Below, in pieces: positions 34,397 through 44,753 of a stretch of 64,000 nt of DNA. Made by a program: the position numbers and the translations under genes. The notes under the pieces are model-generated. The model was given only the letters and a program-made list of their open reading frames with translations, searched no databases and had not been told where the DNA came from. Numbering within the stretch: the first letter of the stretch is position 1; every line of letters starts with the position of its first letter. The DNA lies in NCBI GenBank assembly GCA_012862575.1, contig BLSF01000007.1, positions 248,001-312,000 on the forward strand. Direction: 5' to 3'. This stretch comes from Parietichytrium sp. I65-24A. Lineage: Eukaryota; Sar; Bigyra; Thraustochytrida; Thraustochytriidae.

Positions 34397-34731
34397 AATG
34401 CAAAACTGCAAAACTACAATCTGCAAACCTTCGAAAGCGAATGCCATTGACGGCGAGACAACGCGGAGACTGGCCCAGAACCGAGTCCTTTTCAAGGTTC
34501 TTTTCTTTGAGTCTTTGAACTTGGAACGCGGAGAACCCAACGCTTTACGCGAGTACGCGAGTACACGTAACGTACGCGTAGACTCGGTAGAGGTCGCGGT
34601 GAAGGCAGCTTGGGGAGCGCTCGAGTCCTTGAGTCCTTGAGTCCTCGCCGGGCAGGAGCGAGCACGGAGCAAGCAAAGTGTGACTCTTCAGAGGAGAATA
34701 GGGTCTCAGCGGAGTTGGATCTGGCCCCAAC

Positions 34732-37700
34732 ATGGAGCAGGACGGCGGAGTGTGCGCCGATGCGCTCGTGCGGCTGGCATCTCGAGGCGCCACGGTTGTT
34801 GCGGGGATCCTCGACGCCTCCCGGGAGGTGCCCGCGTGGGCCCGGGAGAATGGCGGCGGAGACGGGCTGGGGAAGGTGATGTTCGACTTTACGTACCTGA
34901 AGATGCCCGAGACGTTCGAGGCGCGGGTGAGCGAGGACGAAGAACTGCTGGAGGCGGACCTGCGCGTGCAGGAGGAGTGCATAGAGGCGCTCGAGAGATT
35001 CTACGTGGTGTTCGAGTCGGTGGTCAAGTATGCGGCGGAGCTGGGAGCCTTCGTCAATGATCTTGTGGAAGGGTTCTACATACAACATTCGGTCGAGCAG
35101 TTGTTGCGGGACAGGGATGGGGTGCAGCTACTGGCAGAGGCGACTTCGCTGCTCGGCGTGATGCTGCTCTTGTTGGAGCGCAAGATTCCCGGCAACGTGC
35201 GCGAGAAGCTGGTGGTTGCGTACCTCCGAGCCAAAGGAGAGGCCACGCTTGGAAACTTGGACCAGGTGATTAAGCTCTGCAGAGCATCGGGCGGCTCGAA
35301 GGAGGAAATGTTTCAAAGATTCAAATTAGATCGAGAAACCACGAGATTAATTCTTGGCCGACTCGTTTCAGATGACATTTACAACTTTACCAGAGCGTTT
35401 CCCGATCCAGACCACAGATCGGCTGCACTAAGCTCACAGGCAGGGATGATCATCATATTACTTTACTTTCACCCCGAAATTCTACGCGAGAAACGGGCGA
35501 TGATGCGCGAGATTGCGGACAAGTTTTTCAGCGATAATTGGGTCGTCCCGGTTTATTTAGGATTTGTGTTGGACCTTGAGGCGGAATGGAAAGAATACAG
35601 TGCAGCAAGCCTTGCTCTAGCCAATTCGCTCGAAGAGTCGAACGTGAAAGCTTTGGAAACCCTGCACGCTAGAATTGTCCCCAAGTGCACGTCAGCGGTG
35701 CAGAGGTTCCTCACTGACGGTCTCTTGACGGACAAGTACGTGTTGGACAACTCGACCAGCATCCTGCGGACGCTACGCGAGGCAAACGTTACGATAAGGT
35801 GGCTCATGCTTCACCGCAAGAGCGGAAACGCAGCATTGGGTCACATTGTAAACGCGGAGGAGCTGGTGGAACTTATGCTGAACACGTCGCAACTGGAGTT
35901 GGAGGTTAAAGGGCGTATCAAAAAGTTGCTGGAGCGCAAAGAGAAGGACTGGTTTACATCTCGAGGTCATGTTGCCGAGCGGATGGGCGAGCTCAGCGAT
36001 TATTTCACCGGGTCGTTGGCACTCACCAGAGTGACTCGTAATGACACGCTTGTAGAGTATTTTACTCGACTGAAAGCTGAAGTGGAGTCACTTGACCACG
36101 AAAAGCCGACTTTGACGGGGCGACGAGTGCAAAAGTTAATCCGGGCTTTGCAAGACCTGGAATCTTTCAACGAGATCGACACGAGTTTGCAAATCAAACA
36201 GTTCTTGCAAGAGTCGCGCGACCTCCTGCTGCAAATGGTGAAGACCGTAGGTCTTGGGGAGGACCTGCTTACGGAAATAGACATCATCAGTGACAGCGCC
36301 TACTCGCTGGAGATAATTATGGACTACGAGGAGTTATTTCGGAAGAAGCTCCGCAGTGATCCTAGTTCTGTGCTTTCGCTGAGGTCGTATTTCATTAAAC
36401 TGGCATCCGTCCTTGATGTTCCGCTGCTGCGCATGACCCAGGCTGGCTCTCCCGATACCACCGCAGTTGCCCAGGTCTACTCCAGTCAACTTATTACATA
36501 TGTGCGATCGATTCTCTCCGTAATCCCGCAGAGCATACTCGACACGCTTTCAGAAATCACCTCTTTACAGTCGAAGAAGCTTCACATGCTCCCTAGCAAG
36601 CTTGAGGTTGTCCGATTGGGCGAGTTTTCGTGCTCCGCGGATCGTTTCCGTCTCGCCCAACTATCGCATCAAATTGGCGTGCAGGCCAGAGGGGTGTTAG
36701 ATATGGAGGACACTCTCTTTGGCAACATTCGTGTGAATCCGAAAATACTATTGGAGCAAGGGATTAGGGTTGAGTTATTAAGTCGAATCTGTCTCGAGCT
36801 GAATCGCCAAACAGAGTTTGCTGCGCACGTGACGGGCGAAGGATTTCAAGAGGCTCTTATCCAGATCGACGTGAGCCTCAACGCTTTCAGACAATCGTTT
36901 GAGTATCTGCAGGATTACCTCGGACTCAACGGGCTCAAGATATGGACGACTGAGTTTTCCAGGGTGATGCTATACTATTCTGAGCTCGAGTGTCGAGCTT
37001 ACCGCGCGCACAGACAGCGCGCGAGTCCGTCCGCAGAAAAGTCCTACCAGAGTGTCGCCATACCTATCCCTGAGCCAAAGGGTAGCGGGAGAAATTTTGT
37101 CGGGCGGCTGGAGACTGCTCTGTTGCAGACAACATATCACTCCATATATGTTCCAGAGTGGGCAACGTGGTATGAACATAGCAGCGAGGCGATTGCTGGG
37201 GAGGAGGTGCTTGGGTCCCGAACAATACATCTCATTCACAAAGCTCTTGGCGTGAACGGGTTGCAAGGGATTAGCCGACTTTTGGGCTACCGCATTTCAG
37301 AGTGCTTAGGGCGATTCTTAGAGATTTTTTCGAAAGTGACTGCGCCGCTTGAGAACGGGGATCCAGGACCCGGATTGCTTTTGTTGAACCAACTAGCTAA
37401 GGAGCTTTCCGGTCGAGCTTCGCCTAGCACTGCTTTCTTGGAGACAGCATCCAAGCACTTGGAGGGTTCACAGAGCGGCGGTTTGCCATGGCTGGAAGTT
37501 CAAAACCTGCTAATCGCAATCGGGCAAGCCCAGCTTCTAAGGGATAGAATTCAGAAGCAAATTGAGCATGCCGCGCAGACTGACAGTAGTTTGCTCTATC
37601 AAGCGGCGTTCGCAACCAACGAGGCCCTCGTTGCGGACCTAAATCTGAACGGAAGTATACCTGACGAGGCGTCGCGATTAGGTCCGGTGATGGAGTCTCT

Positions 37701-38175
37701 CGGTATTTCGGAAACGTTCTCGAAGGTGTATCTGATGCCCACCAAGCCTGCGCCGCATCGACTGTTGGAGTTTGTTCTGCTTGCAATGAGTCGGACCTTG
37801 GATATTTTAGATTATGATGCAGAGCTTGAAACACTTGTATCCAAAGCCAAGCCCTCCAAAATTGGCAAGGAAATGCTTGATGGCGCCCCTTATGTTGCCG
37901 GGCTTGCCACCCTGTTCACTCAGTTCACCCCCAGCCCTCGCGAGCTATTTTTGGAGAAACTTGGGGTTACAGCATCCCTTTTTGCAACAAAGTGCTTTTC
38001 TGCAAAGTCTCACGCGCCCCAGCTCGAGGAAATGACGGTCAAGCTATTTCAAGTTGGAAAGTTGTACGCTGGGTTTTGCCAGATTGCCGCTTCCACCCTT
38101 GATGAACACCTTCCCCCGCTGCTTCTGGATTCAATTTTTTTCTCCGAAGCTCCGGAGCCAGCACGGTGGTTTTAA
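34732..38175 (+). CDS. WASHC5: strumpellin, WASH complex subunit 5
   Basis: The 1147-residue product matches strumpellin along its whole length and in size (human about 1159). Recognisable blocks are VMFDFTYLKMPETFE, FVNDLVEGFYIQHSVEQLL, GVMLLLLERKIPGNVREK and QSSFEYLQDYLGLNGLKIW-like sequence near residue 730. The WASH complex activates Arp2/3 on endosomes to sort and recycle membrane cargo, and strumpellin is a structural subunit of it. No known short motif is catalytic. The gene is one uninterrupted exon. The ATG at 34732 (MEQDGGVCADAL) is the first in frame and aligns with the family start. Its presence means this organism has, or had, an actin-linked endosomal pathway. Confidence 0.95.
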   Translation: MEQDGGVCADALVRLASRGATVVAGILDASREVPAWARENGGGDGLGKVMFDFTYLKMPETFEARVSEDEELLEADLRVQEECIEALERFYVVFESVVKYAAELGAFVNDLVEGFYIQHSVEQLLRDRDGVQLLAEATSLLGVMLLLLERKIPGNVREKLVVAYLRAKGEATLGNLDQVIKLCRASGGSKEEMFQRFKLDRETTRLILGRLVSDDIYNFTRAFPDPDHRSAALSSQAGMIIILLYFHPEILREKRAMMREIADKFFSDNWVVPVYLGFVLDLEAEWKEYSAASLALANSLEESNVKALETLHARIVPKCTSAVQRFLTDGLLTDKYVLDNSTSILRTLREANVTIRWLMLHRKSGNAALGHIVNAEELVELMLNTSQLELEVKGRIKKLLERKEKDWFTSRGHVAERMGELSDYFTGSLALTRVTRNDTLVEYFTRLKAEVESLDHEKPTLTGRRVQKLIRALQDLESFNEIDTSLQIKQFLQESRDLLLQMVKTVGLGEDLLTEIDIISDSAYSLEIIMDYEELFRKKLRSDPSSVLSLRSYFIKLASVLDVPLLRMTQAGSPDTTAVAQVYSSQLITYVRSILSVIPQSILDTLSEITSLQSKKLHMLPSKLEVVRLGEFSCSADRFRLAQLSHQIGVQARGVLDMEDTLFGNIRVNPKILLEQGIRVELLSRICLELNRQTEFAAHVTGEGFQEALIQIDVSLNAFRQSFEYLQDYLGLNGLKIWTTEFSRVMLYYSELECRAYRAHRQRASPSAEKSYQSVAIPIPEPKGSGRNFVGRLETALLQTTYHSIYVPEWATWYEHSSEAIAGEEVLGSRTIHLIHKALGVNGLQGISRLLGYRISECLGRFLEIFSKVTAPLENGDPGPGLLLLNQLAKELSGRASPSTAFLETASKHLEGSQSGGLPWLEVQNLLIAIGQAQLLRDRIQKQIEHAAQTDSSLLYQAAFATNEALVADLNLNGSIPDEASRLGPVMESLGISETFSKVYLMPTKPAPHRLLEFVLLAMSRTLDILDYDAELETLVSKAKPSKIGKEMLDGAPYVAGLATLFTQFTPSPRELFLEKLGVTASLFATKCFSAKSHAPQLEEMTVKLFQVGKLYAGFCQIAASTLDEHLPPLLLDSIFFSEAPEPARWF

Positions 38176-38805
38176 CAGCGATTTCTGCCATAGCGGTGAG
38201 CAACTCTATACGATGTCATTGGGTGCAGCTTAGACTGCTCTCGCAATTTTCTTGATTGCAAATTGGACGGTGCGCACTACTCTATGGCGTGGAATGGTGG
38301 CATGATTGCTCGCTTGGCACCGCACTCCTGCCTCGCTGCCAATCTCAAGCTACGTGCCAATGCCCTCCTTTTCGCGGGCTTATTAAATCTAATACCTCGA
38401 GGCATCATTCACTGCCAGCGCCAGCATGAAGATGCGGTCAGATCTTCGAAACGCCAAAGGAGTGTGAGAGCATGTGAGAGCGTCGTCACCATAGTCAATC
38501 CCTAAACAAGCGTATCAGCCCACATCAGAGATGTTGAACGCGTGCGTATGGTAAGGGTATGGCTGGTATAGTATGGTATAGTCTGCTGGTGTGTTGTGGG
38601 ACCGCCAACAGAATGTACGGAATGGGGTCAGTCAACGTTTCGTGTGTTTCGTAAGTTTCGTGCTGAGATCTTGGGAGAAGGAGCGAGACAGTATTTAGCC
38701 CACGTACTAGCCCTGTTGAGCCGCGAGCACACGCAGCACATACACCAGCGCAGCGTTTGAACGCAGAAGAATAGAGGCGCAGGGTTGGCGAGGTAATGTG
38801 TCACA
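38176..38805. other. spacer between strumpellin and NlpC/P60 genes
   Basis: 630 bp of 3' flank and promoter. A short AT/GGTATGG-type repeat lies near 38555-38590. I see no other feature. Confidence 0.5.
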
Positions 38806-39990
38806 ATGGAGGTCTTGTCGCTGGCGGACGCGAGTAGGTGCGACTGCGAGCCTGCGGTAGTGGTGAGTCCCAGCGCGAAAGAAAGGGCAGTGAGGACGCA
38901 CAGGTACGGAGCTCAGGCGCTGGGCGTCGCGCGCGCGTTGGCCAAGTTCAAGCAGCTGCGGGCGAGGATCCGCAAACGCAAGGCTCTGGTGTTCATCGCG
39001 AAGTCGGCGGTGCTGATGTTCTTGGCATTCTTGACGTGCGTGGTGTTGTTTTCCACCCTTATGGAAGGGCAGCCTTTTATCGTGCGGATGGTGATCGCCG
39101 CGGTGGCCACTGTGGTCGGCATCTCAATAGCGGCGGTGGTCTTCCTCTCCAGACTGATATGGGCGAGGTGGCCCTTACCGCCAAAGTTGGTGAGGGGCCG
39201 GAAGGTCACGCTCACAGAACTTGAGGCACTTTCTAATACTGGCGATATCATCCTGTTCAGCTACCCGATAAACTTTAAGGGGATGTTTTCCGGGCACTTT
39301 ATCGATATCATCGAAACGGCGGCTCTCAAATTTCAGTCGAAAACGCAGTGGACTCACGTTGGGGTGGTGCTTCGGGGTCCAAATGATAACCTTTACATTT
39401 GCGAGGCGACGACGGACGTTGGCGTGTCAGGCCATGTCGGGCCAGGCATCTCACGGCTTAGAAAAAGGCTCGAGAATAGTTTCGAGTATGACCTGGTTGC
39501 ATGGAGGCGCTGTCGATGGAAACTCGATCAGGAAGAGAGAGCCAGACGGGAAAAGGAAGTGTTCAACTGGATTCTCCAGCTCTTCGCAGAGCAACAGATT
39601 GGTCGTTATCGCCTCGACATTTTTCGCGCATCAGGAAAAGTGGCATGCGATATAGGGTTCAAAGAGTATGGTCGACTGATGATCGCTGCGGGTTTCCCGT
39701 TCGAGTACGACTGTGCGTATTTTGCGAGCTGCGTTCTTCTGAAGCTCGGGATTTTGACGAAGAGCCCCGAGGAATCTCTGCGAATTATGTCTGTATCACA
39801 CTTTTGCGAGGAGAGAGAATCCGAAAGTGAGTATGCGTTAAGCTATAACACTGGTACAGTCGATGGATATGACTCGCAGGTCCGAATTTTGACTCCACGA
39901 ACGCGTGCAGCAAGTCGTCATCCCGTGCGGGTGAGGCGATATGAGTCCTACCTTGAAGATTACGCGCAAGATCATGAAAAGCTGGACTGA
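38806..39990 (+). CDS. membrane-anchored permuted NlpC/P60 (YiiX-like) protein
   Basis: The 394-residue product has a short basic N-terminus, two membrane segments (about 63-87 and 92-115, hydrophobic and separated by MEGQPF), and a papain-like domain in the circularly permuted NlpC/P60 order. Candidate catalytic residues are His184 in THVGVVL, an acidic residue in ICEAT, and Cys303 in EYDCAYFASCVLLKLGIL, which follows the family pattern of Cys then an aliphatic helix. GDIILFSY (from residue 146) is the usual first strand. Members are peptidases or acyltransferases of cell-wall or lipid substrates. The precise activity here is unknown. The C-terminal ~60 residues are charged and not conserved. 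The start is the ATG at 38806. Confidence 0.82.
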   Translation: MEVLSLADASRCDCEPAVVVSPSAKERAVRTHRYGAQALGVARALAKFKQLRARIRKRKALVFIAKSAVLMFLAFLTCVVLFSTLMEGQPFIVRMVIAAVATVVGISIAAVVFLSRLIWARWPLPPKLVRGRKVTLTELEALSNTGDIILFSYPINFKGMFSGHFIDIIETAALKFQSKTQWTHVGVVLRGPNDNLYICEATTDVGVSGHVGPGISRLRKRLENSFEYDLVAWRRCRWKLDQEERARREKEVFNWILQLFAEQQIGRYRLDIFRASGKVACDIGFKEYGRLMIAAGFPFEYDCAYFASCVLLKLGILTKSPEESLRIMSVSHFCEERESESEYALSYNTGTVDGYDSQVRILTPRTRAASRHPVRVRRYESYLEDYAQDHEKLD

Positions 39991-40172
39991 CCAAACGCGC
40001 GCGCTTCAATACTGTGTGTGTAAAATTAGAATTTAGAAGATCTATTTACCTTGATTGACAAGGTGTTAGTGTGAACACTGGTTGGGTCAGAGGGAATTAT
40101 CGTTTAAAAACCTAATAGCTGTGTCTCTTCGTTTTTCTTCTTCTTCTTCTCCTTCGACGGTGATTGTCCGGG

Positions 40173-41357
40173 TTAGACTTCGAGTTCTGCAGACTGCTGC
40201 AGGCAGGCCGGGCAGTTGTGTAGCGACTCGTGTATAAAAGACTCGCAGGTTTCGCATACAATTGTCTCACACGTTGGACATTTGAAGGCATTCTTGCGCA
40301 TGTTCACCTTTGGATCCGCGAAAACCAGTCCACACGCAGAGCATGAGCCAGACACAATTGCCTCAGTGTACTTTACTAGGTCAAAGCGCGGCACTGGAAA
40401 GAGATGGTGGTAGCTGCGAGCCAAGTGCGACGACGCAATGAGTTCTAGGTTACATACAGGACATTTGCAAGGAAGATCTTCACAGACCGAGCTACAGCGC
40501 GGGCAATAAAATCCATCAGTTGTAAGCCGAGGAGGTGGTCCAACGCTCAAGGTTAATTTTGTGGACGTCACGCCCTTGCTACCACCATCGCCCACTGCAA
40601 GTTGGGACGGGAAGCCCATGCGGATGAATGTGCAACGTAACCCATTAATGTGCTCCAAGAGAACCGGAGGTGGCTCCACGTGATTTAGAAGAAGCTGCCT
40701 AAAATGCGCCCGGTTGCACGCTACGTCGTATACACCCTTCGTTTTTTGAGTGAGATGCTTGGCGACGTATATTTCTGCTGAAAGCCCAATGACAGAGGAC
40801 CGAACCTTCTTTTTCTCCAGTGCGTCGATTGTCTCAAAGATATCGCCCTGGTCACAAGTGCTCAGCGAGGCCATGATGGTGACAATCTCCTTGGATCCAT
40901 GCTCTGGAACAGCGTTTAGCGTGGCCATGGCAAGCTCCAGTCCATTCTGCAGCGAGAATTCTCCTCGCTCGGCCAGGAGGTCTATGCTTGCCAGGTGATT
41001 CTTCGCCGATCCAGACATGTCGGAAACCTTCTCGGCTACTCCATTCATGCAGGCCACGATGCACAAGCTGCTAAGCGGATTCTCATCCAGGAAGCTCACC
41101 ACAAACTCGCTTAGCAGCTCCACCGCCACGGCACGTCGCGACGGTCGGAGATCGTTCTCGCCCATGGCGCGCGACATGTCCACTATCACGCACACATACC
41201 TAATCATGTTCCTGCACAGCGTCTTCCCCTCGTGCCGCCGTCTCCTGTACCCGTTCGTGCCATCATGGTCCCCCCCAGCCGACCTCAGCACCCCATCTTC
41301 GTCCTCCACCAGCGCGTCCCAGCTGCGCTCAACGCTATTCTCCCACGCATACGCCAT
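40173..41357 (-). CDS. SSL1: TFIIH subunit p44/SSL1 (GTF2H2)
   Basis: The 394-residue product contains the Ssl1-like von Willebrand A domain from about residue 48 (NMIRYVCVIVDMSRAM and ENPLSSLCIVACMNGVAEKV), then the C-terminal zinc-binding domains: CPRCSSVCEDLPCKCPVC, CSACGLVF and a RING-like CPTCETIVCETCESFIHESLHNCPAC. This is the standard p44 order. The subunit belongs to the TFIIH core, regulates the XPD helicase, and serves transcription initiation and nucleotide excision repair. The ATG at 41357 begins MAYAWENSVERSWDAL. Its stop is 182 bp from the convergent NlpC/P60 gene. Confidence 0.95.
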   Translation of the reverse strand: MAYAWENSVERSWDALVEDEDGVLRSAGGDHDGTNGYRRRRHEGKTLCRNMIRYVCVIVDMSRAMGENDLRPSRRAVAVELLSEFVVSFLDENPLSSLCIVACMNGVAEKVSDMSGSAKNHLASIDLLAERGEFSLQNGLELAMATLNAVPEHGSKEIVTIMASLSTCDQGDIFETIDALEKKKVRSSVIGLSAEIYVAKHLTQKTKGVYDVACNRAHFRQLLLNHVEPPPVLLEHINGLRCTFIRMGFPSQLAVGDGGSKGVTSTKLTLSVGPPPRLTTDGFYCPRCSSVCEDLPCKCPVCNLELIASSHLARSYHHLFPVPRFDLVKYTEAIVSGSCSACGLVFADPKVNMRKNAFKCPTCETIVCETCESFIHESLHNCPACLQQSAELEV

Positions 41358-41710
41358 CTCCCGACGGCTTTGCGCAAATCCTAGCTCTGTCTCGGTCTAT
41401 CTTTCCCTCGAACCTCCTGCCTTCGTACTTGCGCTCCAATTTGCATGCCAATGCTACGCCGCCACCACAACCACTGCCCCGGCCCAGCCTGCGAACTGCG
41501 AACTGCGAACTGCGAACTGCGGACACAAGCGCTCTCTTGTCTCTCTTGTCTCTCTTGTTTTGTATCTTTTGTCTCTCGGTGCGCCTTTCGGCAAGCAAGG
41601 CTGAACCGCGTAAGCTCGCCGAGAGGAGGAAGGATAGTGAAATAGACGACGAAAAGGGAGAGTTGGTTGTACGTATGTATGGAACACGGGTTTCTTTTTA
41701 AAGTGGATTG
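41358..41710. other. spacer between SSL1 and G alpha genes
   Basis: 353 bp holding the SSL1 promoter and the G alpha 3' end. It includes a 7-bp tandem array and a run of GTCTCTCTT units (about 41535-41575). Confidence 0.6.
41489..41522. repeat. 7-bp tandem array CTGCGAA
   Basis: Four perfect CTGCGAA units followed by CTGCGG, about 130 bp upstream of the SSL1 start codon on the opposite strand. Confidence 0.9.
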
Positions 41711-42907
41711 TTATGATATGAGGCCGAAGGTGAGCAATGTAGAGCACAGGGACGCGGCGATGGCGGTCCGAAGGACATTGTTGATCATCTCTGAGTCGAG
41801 CGCGCAGGTGGAGACAATCTGCACCTGACGATTGTTCATGGCAGCACGAGACTTGCCACGGGACCCGTCTGCATTGGACTCGCGATCCTCGTTGACTTGT
41901 TTCAAAAGTATGTCGCACTTTTCTTGAAAGTATTGCTCTGCATGCTCCTTTATGTTCTGGCCGACAAAGTCTGGGTAATAATCGCATAAGTTTTTTGTCT
42001 TGAGCTTCTCTTCGAGAGAGTCAGACTTGTTCAACAGCACCACCACGTTTGCAGTACTGAAACAGGATGCCTGGAGGACATTGGTAAGCAAGTGAAACTG
42101 CTGGTCCAGAGAATTGGTCCCGTCTGGCAGTATTCTGTCGAAATCAGACATGGCGGCCACGAAAACGAGAAAGTCGACGTTGTTGGCATGCTCTTCCCAC
42201 TTTTGCTGCTCTTGCGCCTGGCCACCAATATCCGTGCAAGTGCAGCTCACCTTTTCGATGCTTTTGTGCACCTCCAGATCGCAGGTGAATTGAATGCGCT
42301 CTACGTTTGTCGTGTGTCGTCGAAGATGTAAGCAGTCCTTGTCTGTTGGCAAATAGTCGTCAGCAATTATTCTTTCGCAGTTCTCCATGACGTAGGGGAG
42401 AGCAGTCTGGATGAGCTCGCGACCAGGGGTGTCATCGTCTGGAAGCTTGTAGTCCGGGGATGTGACCTTTTTCAGTGCCTCTTGAATCGAAGGGTCTGCA
42501 ATGATGGTCCTAACGTCCTGAGATGGAAACTCTGGCTCTTCGTCCTCCTGAGGCCCGCCGTTCTCCCCTTCCTCTTGCGCTTCGATACAGTTCTCGTCGT
42601 TCCGCTCGTCATATTCGTAGTCTGACAAAAGAAGTTTTAGCTTGGTAATCGCCTCCTCCGCGTCGTTCGAGCTCAGGTTCAACCCTAGGTGCAGAGCGGC
42701 TTCATCCAATTTTAGAATCGATGCTATCAAATTTCTCCGGAGCTCAATCCTCGAGCGCTTTCGTTCATTATCAGTGAAACCGTCTCTGTACAAGAGTTTC
42801 ATTTGCCTAAAAACAGTACTTTTACCAACACTTGGCGCCCCGAGCAACAACATGTTGGCAGTCATGTTGCGCTGAGTCTCCTTCGGCTTGCTCCCTCCGC
42901 CCCCCAT
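41711..42907 (-). CDS. heterotrimeric G protein alpha subunit, divergent
   Basis: The 398-residue product begins MGGGGSKPKE, a myristoylation signal, and shows every G alpha box in altered form. The P-loop is GAPSVGKST (23-31; normally GAGESGKST). Switch I is LRRHTT with Arg196 and Thr199 aligning with the catalytic Arg and Mg-binding Thr. Switch II is DIGGQ (226-230), with the catalytic Gln present but the following RxERxKW changed to AQEQQKW. Then come NKSD for guanine recognition and TCALDS near the C-terminus. An acidic insert (about residues 95-125) interrupts the helical domain. G alpha subunits switch receptors to effectors and are turned off faster by RGS proteins, one of which is coded at 14.3 kb. 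The longer upstream frame is not used: homology fixes the ATG at 42907. Confidence 0.9.
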   Translation of the reverse strand: MGGGGSKPKETQRNMTANMLLLGAPSVGKSTVFRQMKLLYRDGFTDNERKRSRIELRRNLIASILKLDEAALHLGLNLSSNDAEEAITKLKLLLSDYEYDERNDENCIEAQEEGENGGPQEDEEPEFPSQDVRTIIADPSIQEALKKVTSPDYKLPDDDTPGRELIQTALPYVMENCERIIADDYLPTDKDCLHLRRHTTNVERIQFTCDLEVHKSIEKVSCTCTDIGGQAQEQQKWEEHANNVDFLVFVAAMSDFDRILPDGTNSLDQQFHLLTNVLQASCFSTANVVVLLNKSDSLEEKLKTKNLCDYYPDFVGQNIKEHAEQYFQEKCDILLKQVNEDRESNADGSRGKSRAAMNNRQVQIVSTCALDSEMINNVLRTAIAASLCSTLLTFGLIS

Positions 42908-44753
42908 GGTGTGTGAGAGCAAGTGGCGACTCGAGTTGCCCTTTCCAAGTCCGTGCGGCCGTGACTTTGGCCTGCGCTTTGCAGGTCTCCGTCCTCGCAG
43001 ACAGCCTCTCACCACTGATATTCTCCCCTCGCTTGGCTTCGCCGAGGCCACAGCTCTTCTTTCAGCGCCCGTGCTGCGACGTGGACGGCCTTGCGCACGA
43101 AAGAGCGAGATGACCACGACCTCGTTGCACCTTTTCCTCTCGCGCGGAGGGAGATACGTTTGGAGAGACACATGCACACATAGAGAGAGGGAGAGAGACC
43201 ATGTGCTCTACTTTAGGAAGCTGTTGATTACTTGGTTACCACTGTATTTGATTGGAGAGAGTATAGTACCGGTATCGATGCAGATGACTCACGGTCAAAA
43301 GCGAAGGCTTGAGGCCAATGGAAGCAGCAGACCCTACAACAGACGATCGCTCATCGCTTGTGCCTGGTCTACGTATTCTACTTTGGCCGTCTTGGGCCAG
43401 GATGGATGAATCGAGTGAAAAGTGACATTTTTTTTCGAAACTGCGCTTAATTGCAGCATGAAGGGGAGAGACAAAAGGTCGTCGCTCTTGAGACTTTCTT
43501 CTGGCAAGGGAGGTAGGTTGTGAGGTCATTCCGAAGCGAATGAACCGCACGAACGATACATCACTGATTCACATCTCCTTGCGCTCAAACTTAAGACATA
43601 AATTAGAATGTAGAATTCTCAGAATTTCTCAGAATCTGAATTATCAACAGAACGGAAAAGCGCTCGTTTGGCTAGCCCTCGCAGGTGCCTCCCACCGTAA
43701 ACCGTCAACTCTGTCCGCCGCGGAGTACAACTCATCCGCGTTGCTGCCACTGGCACTGGCAGACTGAGCCTTGAACGGATCTGTTGAGCTCCCATTGCGT
43801 GCTATTAGCTATTTATTTAGCTGACTCTATATCAGTTCAGAACTTGTGTCCTTACTCACTGTCAGTAGGTGATAGTAGTACGTACTACGTGCACATCTTT
43901 ACTTCGCAGCCTTCGCCAGCTTCTGAACCTGAATTACAGTCTGACTTTAAGAAAACCTATTCTTGTTCATTGGGAGTGGGTCCGGGTGGCTTAAATCATG
44001 TTGCACGAGAAAAGATTCGAATGAACTCTGTTTTCAATAGCTTTAGCTTCCAGCGAAGCATAAAATGCAAGGCCTCAGAATCAAATGTTTACCTCACTTT
44101 GCCGTTCACCCTCCGTGCTACCGTTAGTTCTAGCGTTTTGACTATTCTGTCGGTGCCAAAAAACAAAAAAAGAGTAAAAACGTCTGCCAGGCGGATTCGA
44201 ACGCAGAACCCGAACGGAAAGCAACAGACTAGAACGAGCGAAAGGGCGATAAAAGCAAAACACAGCAACAAAAGAGAAGGGGGGGAGTCAGCGCCTGGAA
44301 GAAGTGGTGTCCAGGGCCAACTGCACGGTGACTGTGCAAGCACAGTCTATTCCGCGCTATTTGGATAAATTATGGGATATCAAATCAAGTTCATTTGAAC
44401 TTGAAGAAACGGATACCCTCCGATTCAGAACGTATACTACAAAATGATCAAAGCCAAAGGCTTGAAGGATACCATCCGGCCAGTGTCTTAGCCTTATAAC
44501 CATTTGCCTCGCCTTCCCAGAGAACAAAACGAACAATGATTTCTTCCCTTCCCGCTCTAGTCGAACACTACATGAAAATATAAGGGTGAGGTGTTGTTGT
44601 TGGGACCCACAAGTTCCAAAACTTCCAAAACTTGAGGGCATACGTACACGTACGTGTATGTGTACGCGGTCACGTACAAAGTGTGCGCGGCTCAGGATCG
44701 GTGACTTGGCTTGCTGTTGGGCACGTAATGTGTTACAGTAGTGGTGGCAGGGT
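42908..44753. other. 1.85 kb divergent intergenic region
   Basis: Promoters of the G alpha (-) and coiled-coil (+) genes. It contains a short GA run (43178-43198) and AT-rich sequence. A tRNA-like B-box near 44190 does not support a tRNA fold. No gene is called. Confidence 0.5.

Larger units (their letters stand above)
34056..34731. other. divergent promoter region between dioxygenase and strumpellin genes
   Basis: 676 bp with two tetranucleotide arrays (34201-34255 and 34362-34396). No gene is seen. Confidence 0.5.

Noticed and set aside
44160-44340. tRNA-like B-box (GCGTTCGAATCC on the minus strand) followed by a T run
   Set aside because: The flanking bases do not form a T-stem, and no matching acceptor or D-arm lies at a usual distance, also when an intron or permutation is allowed.
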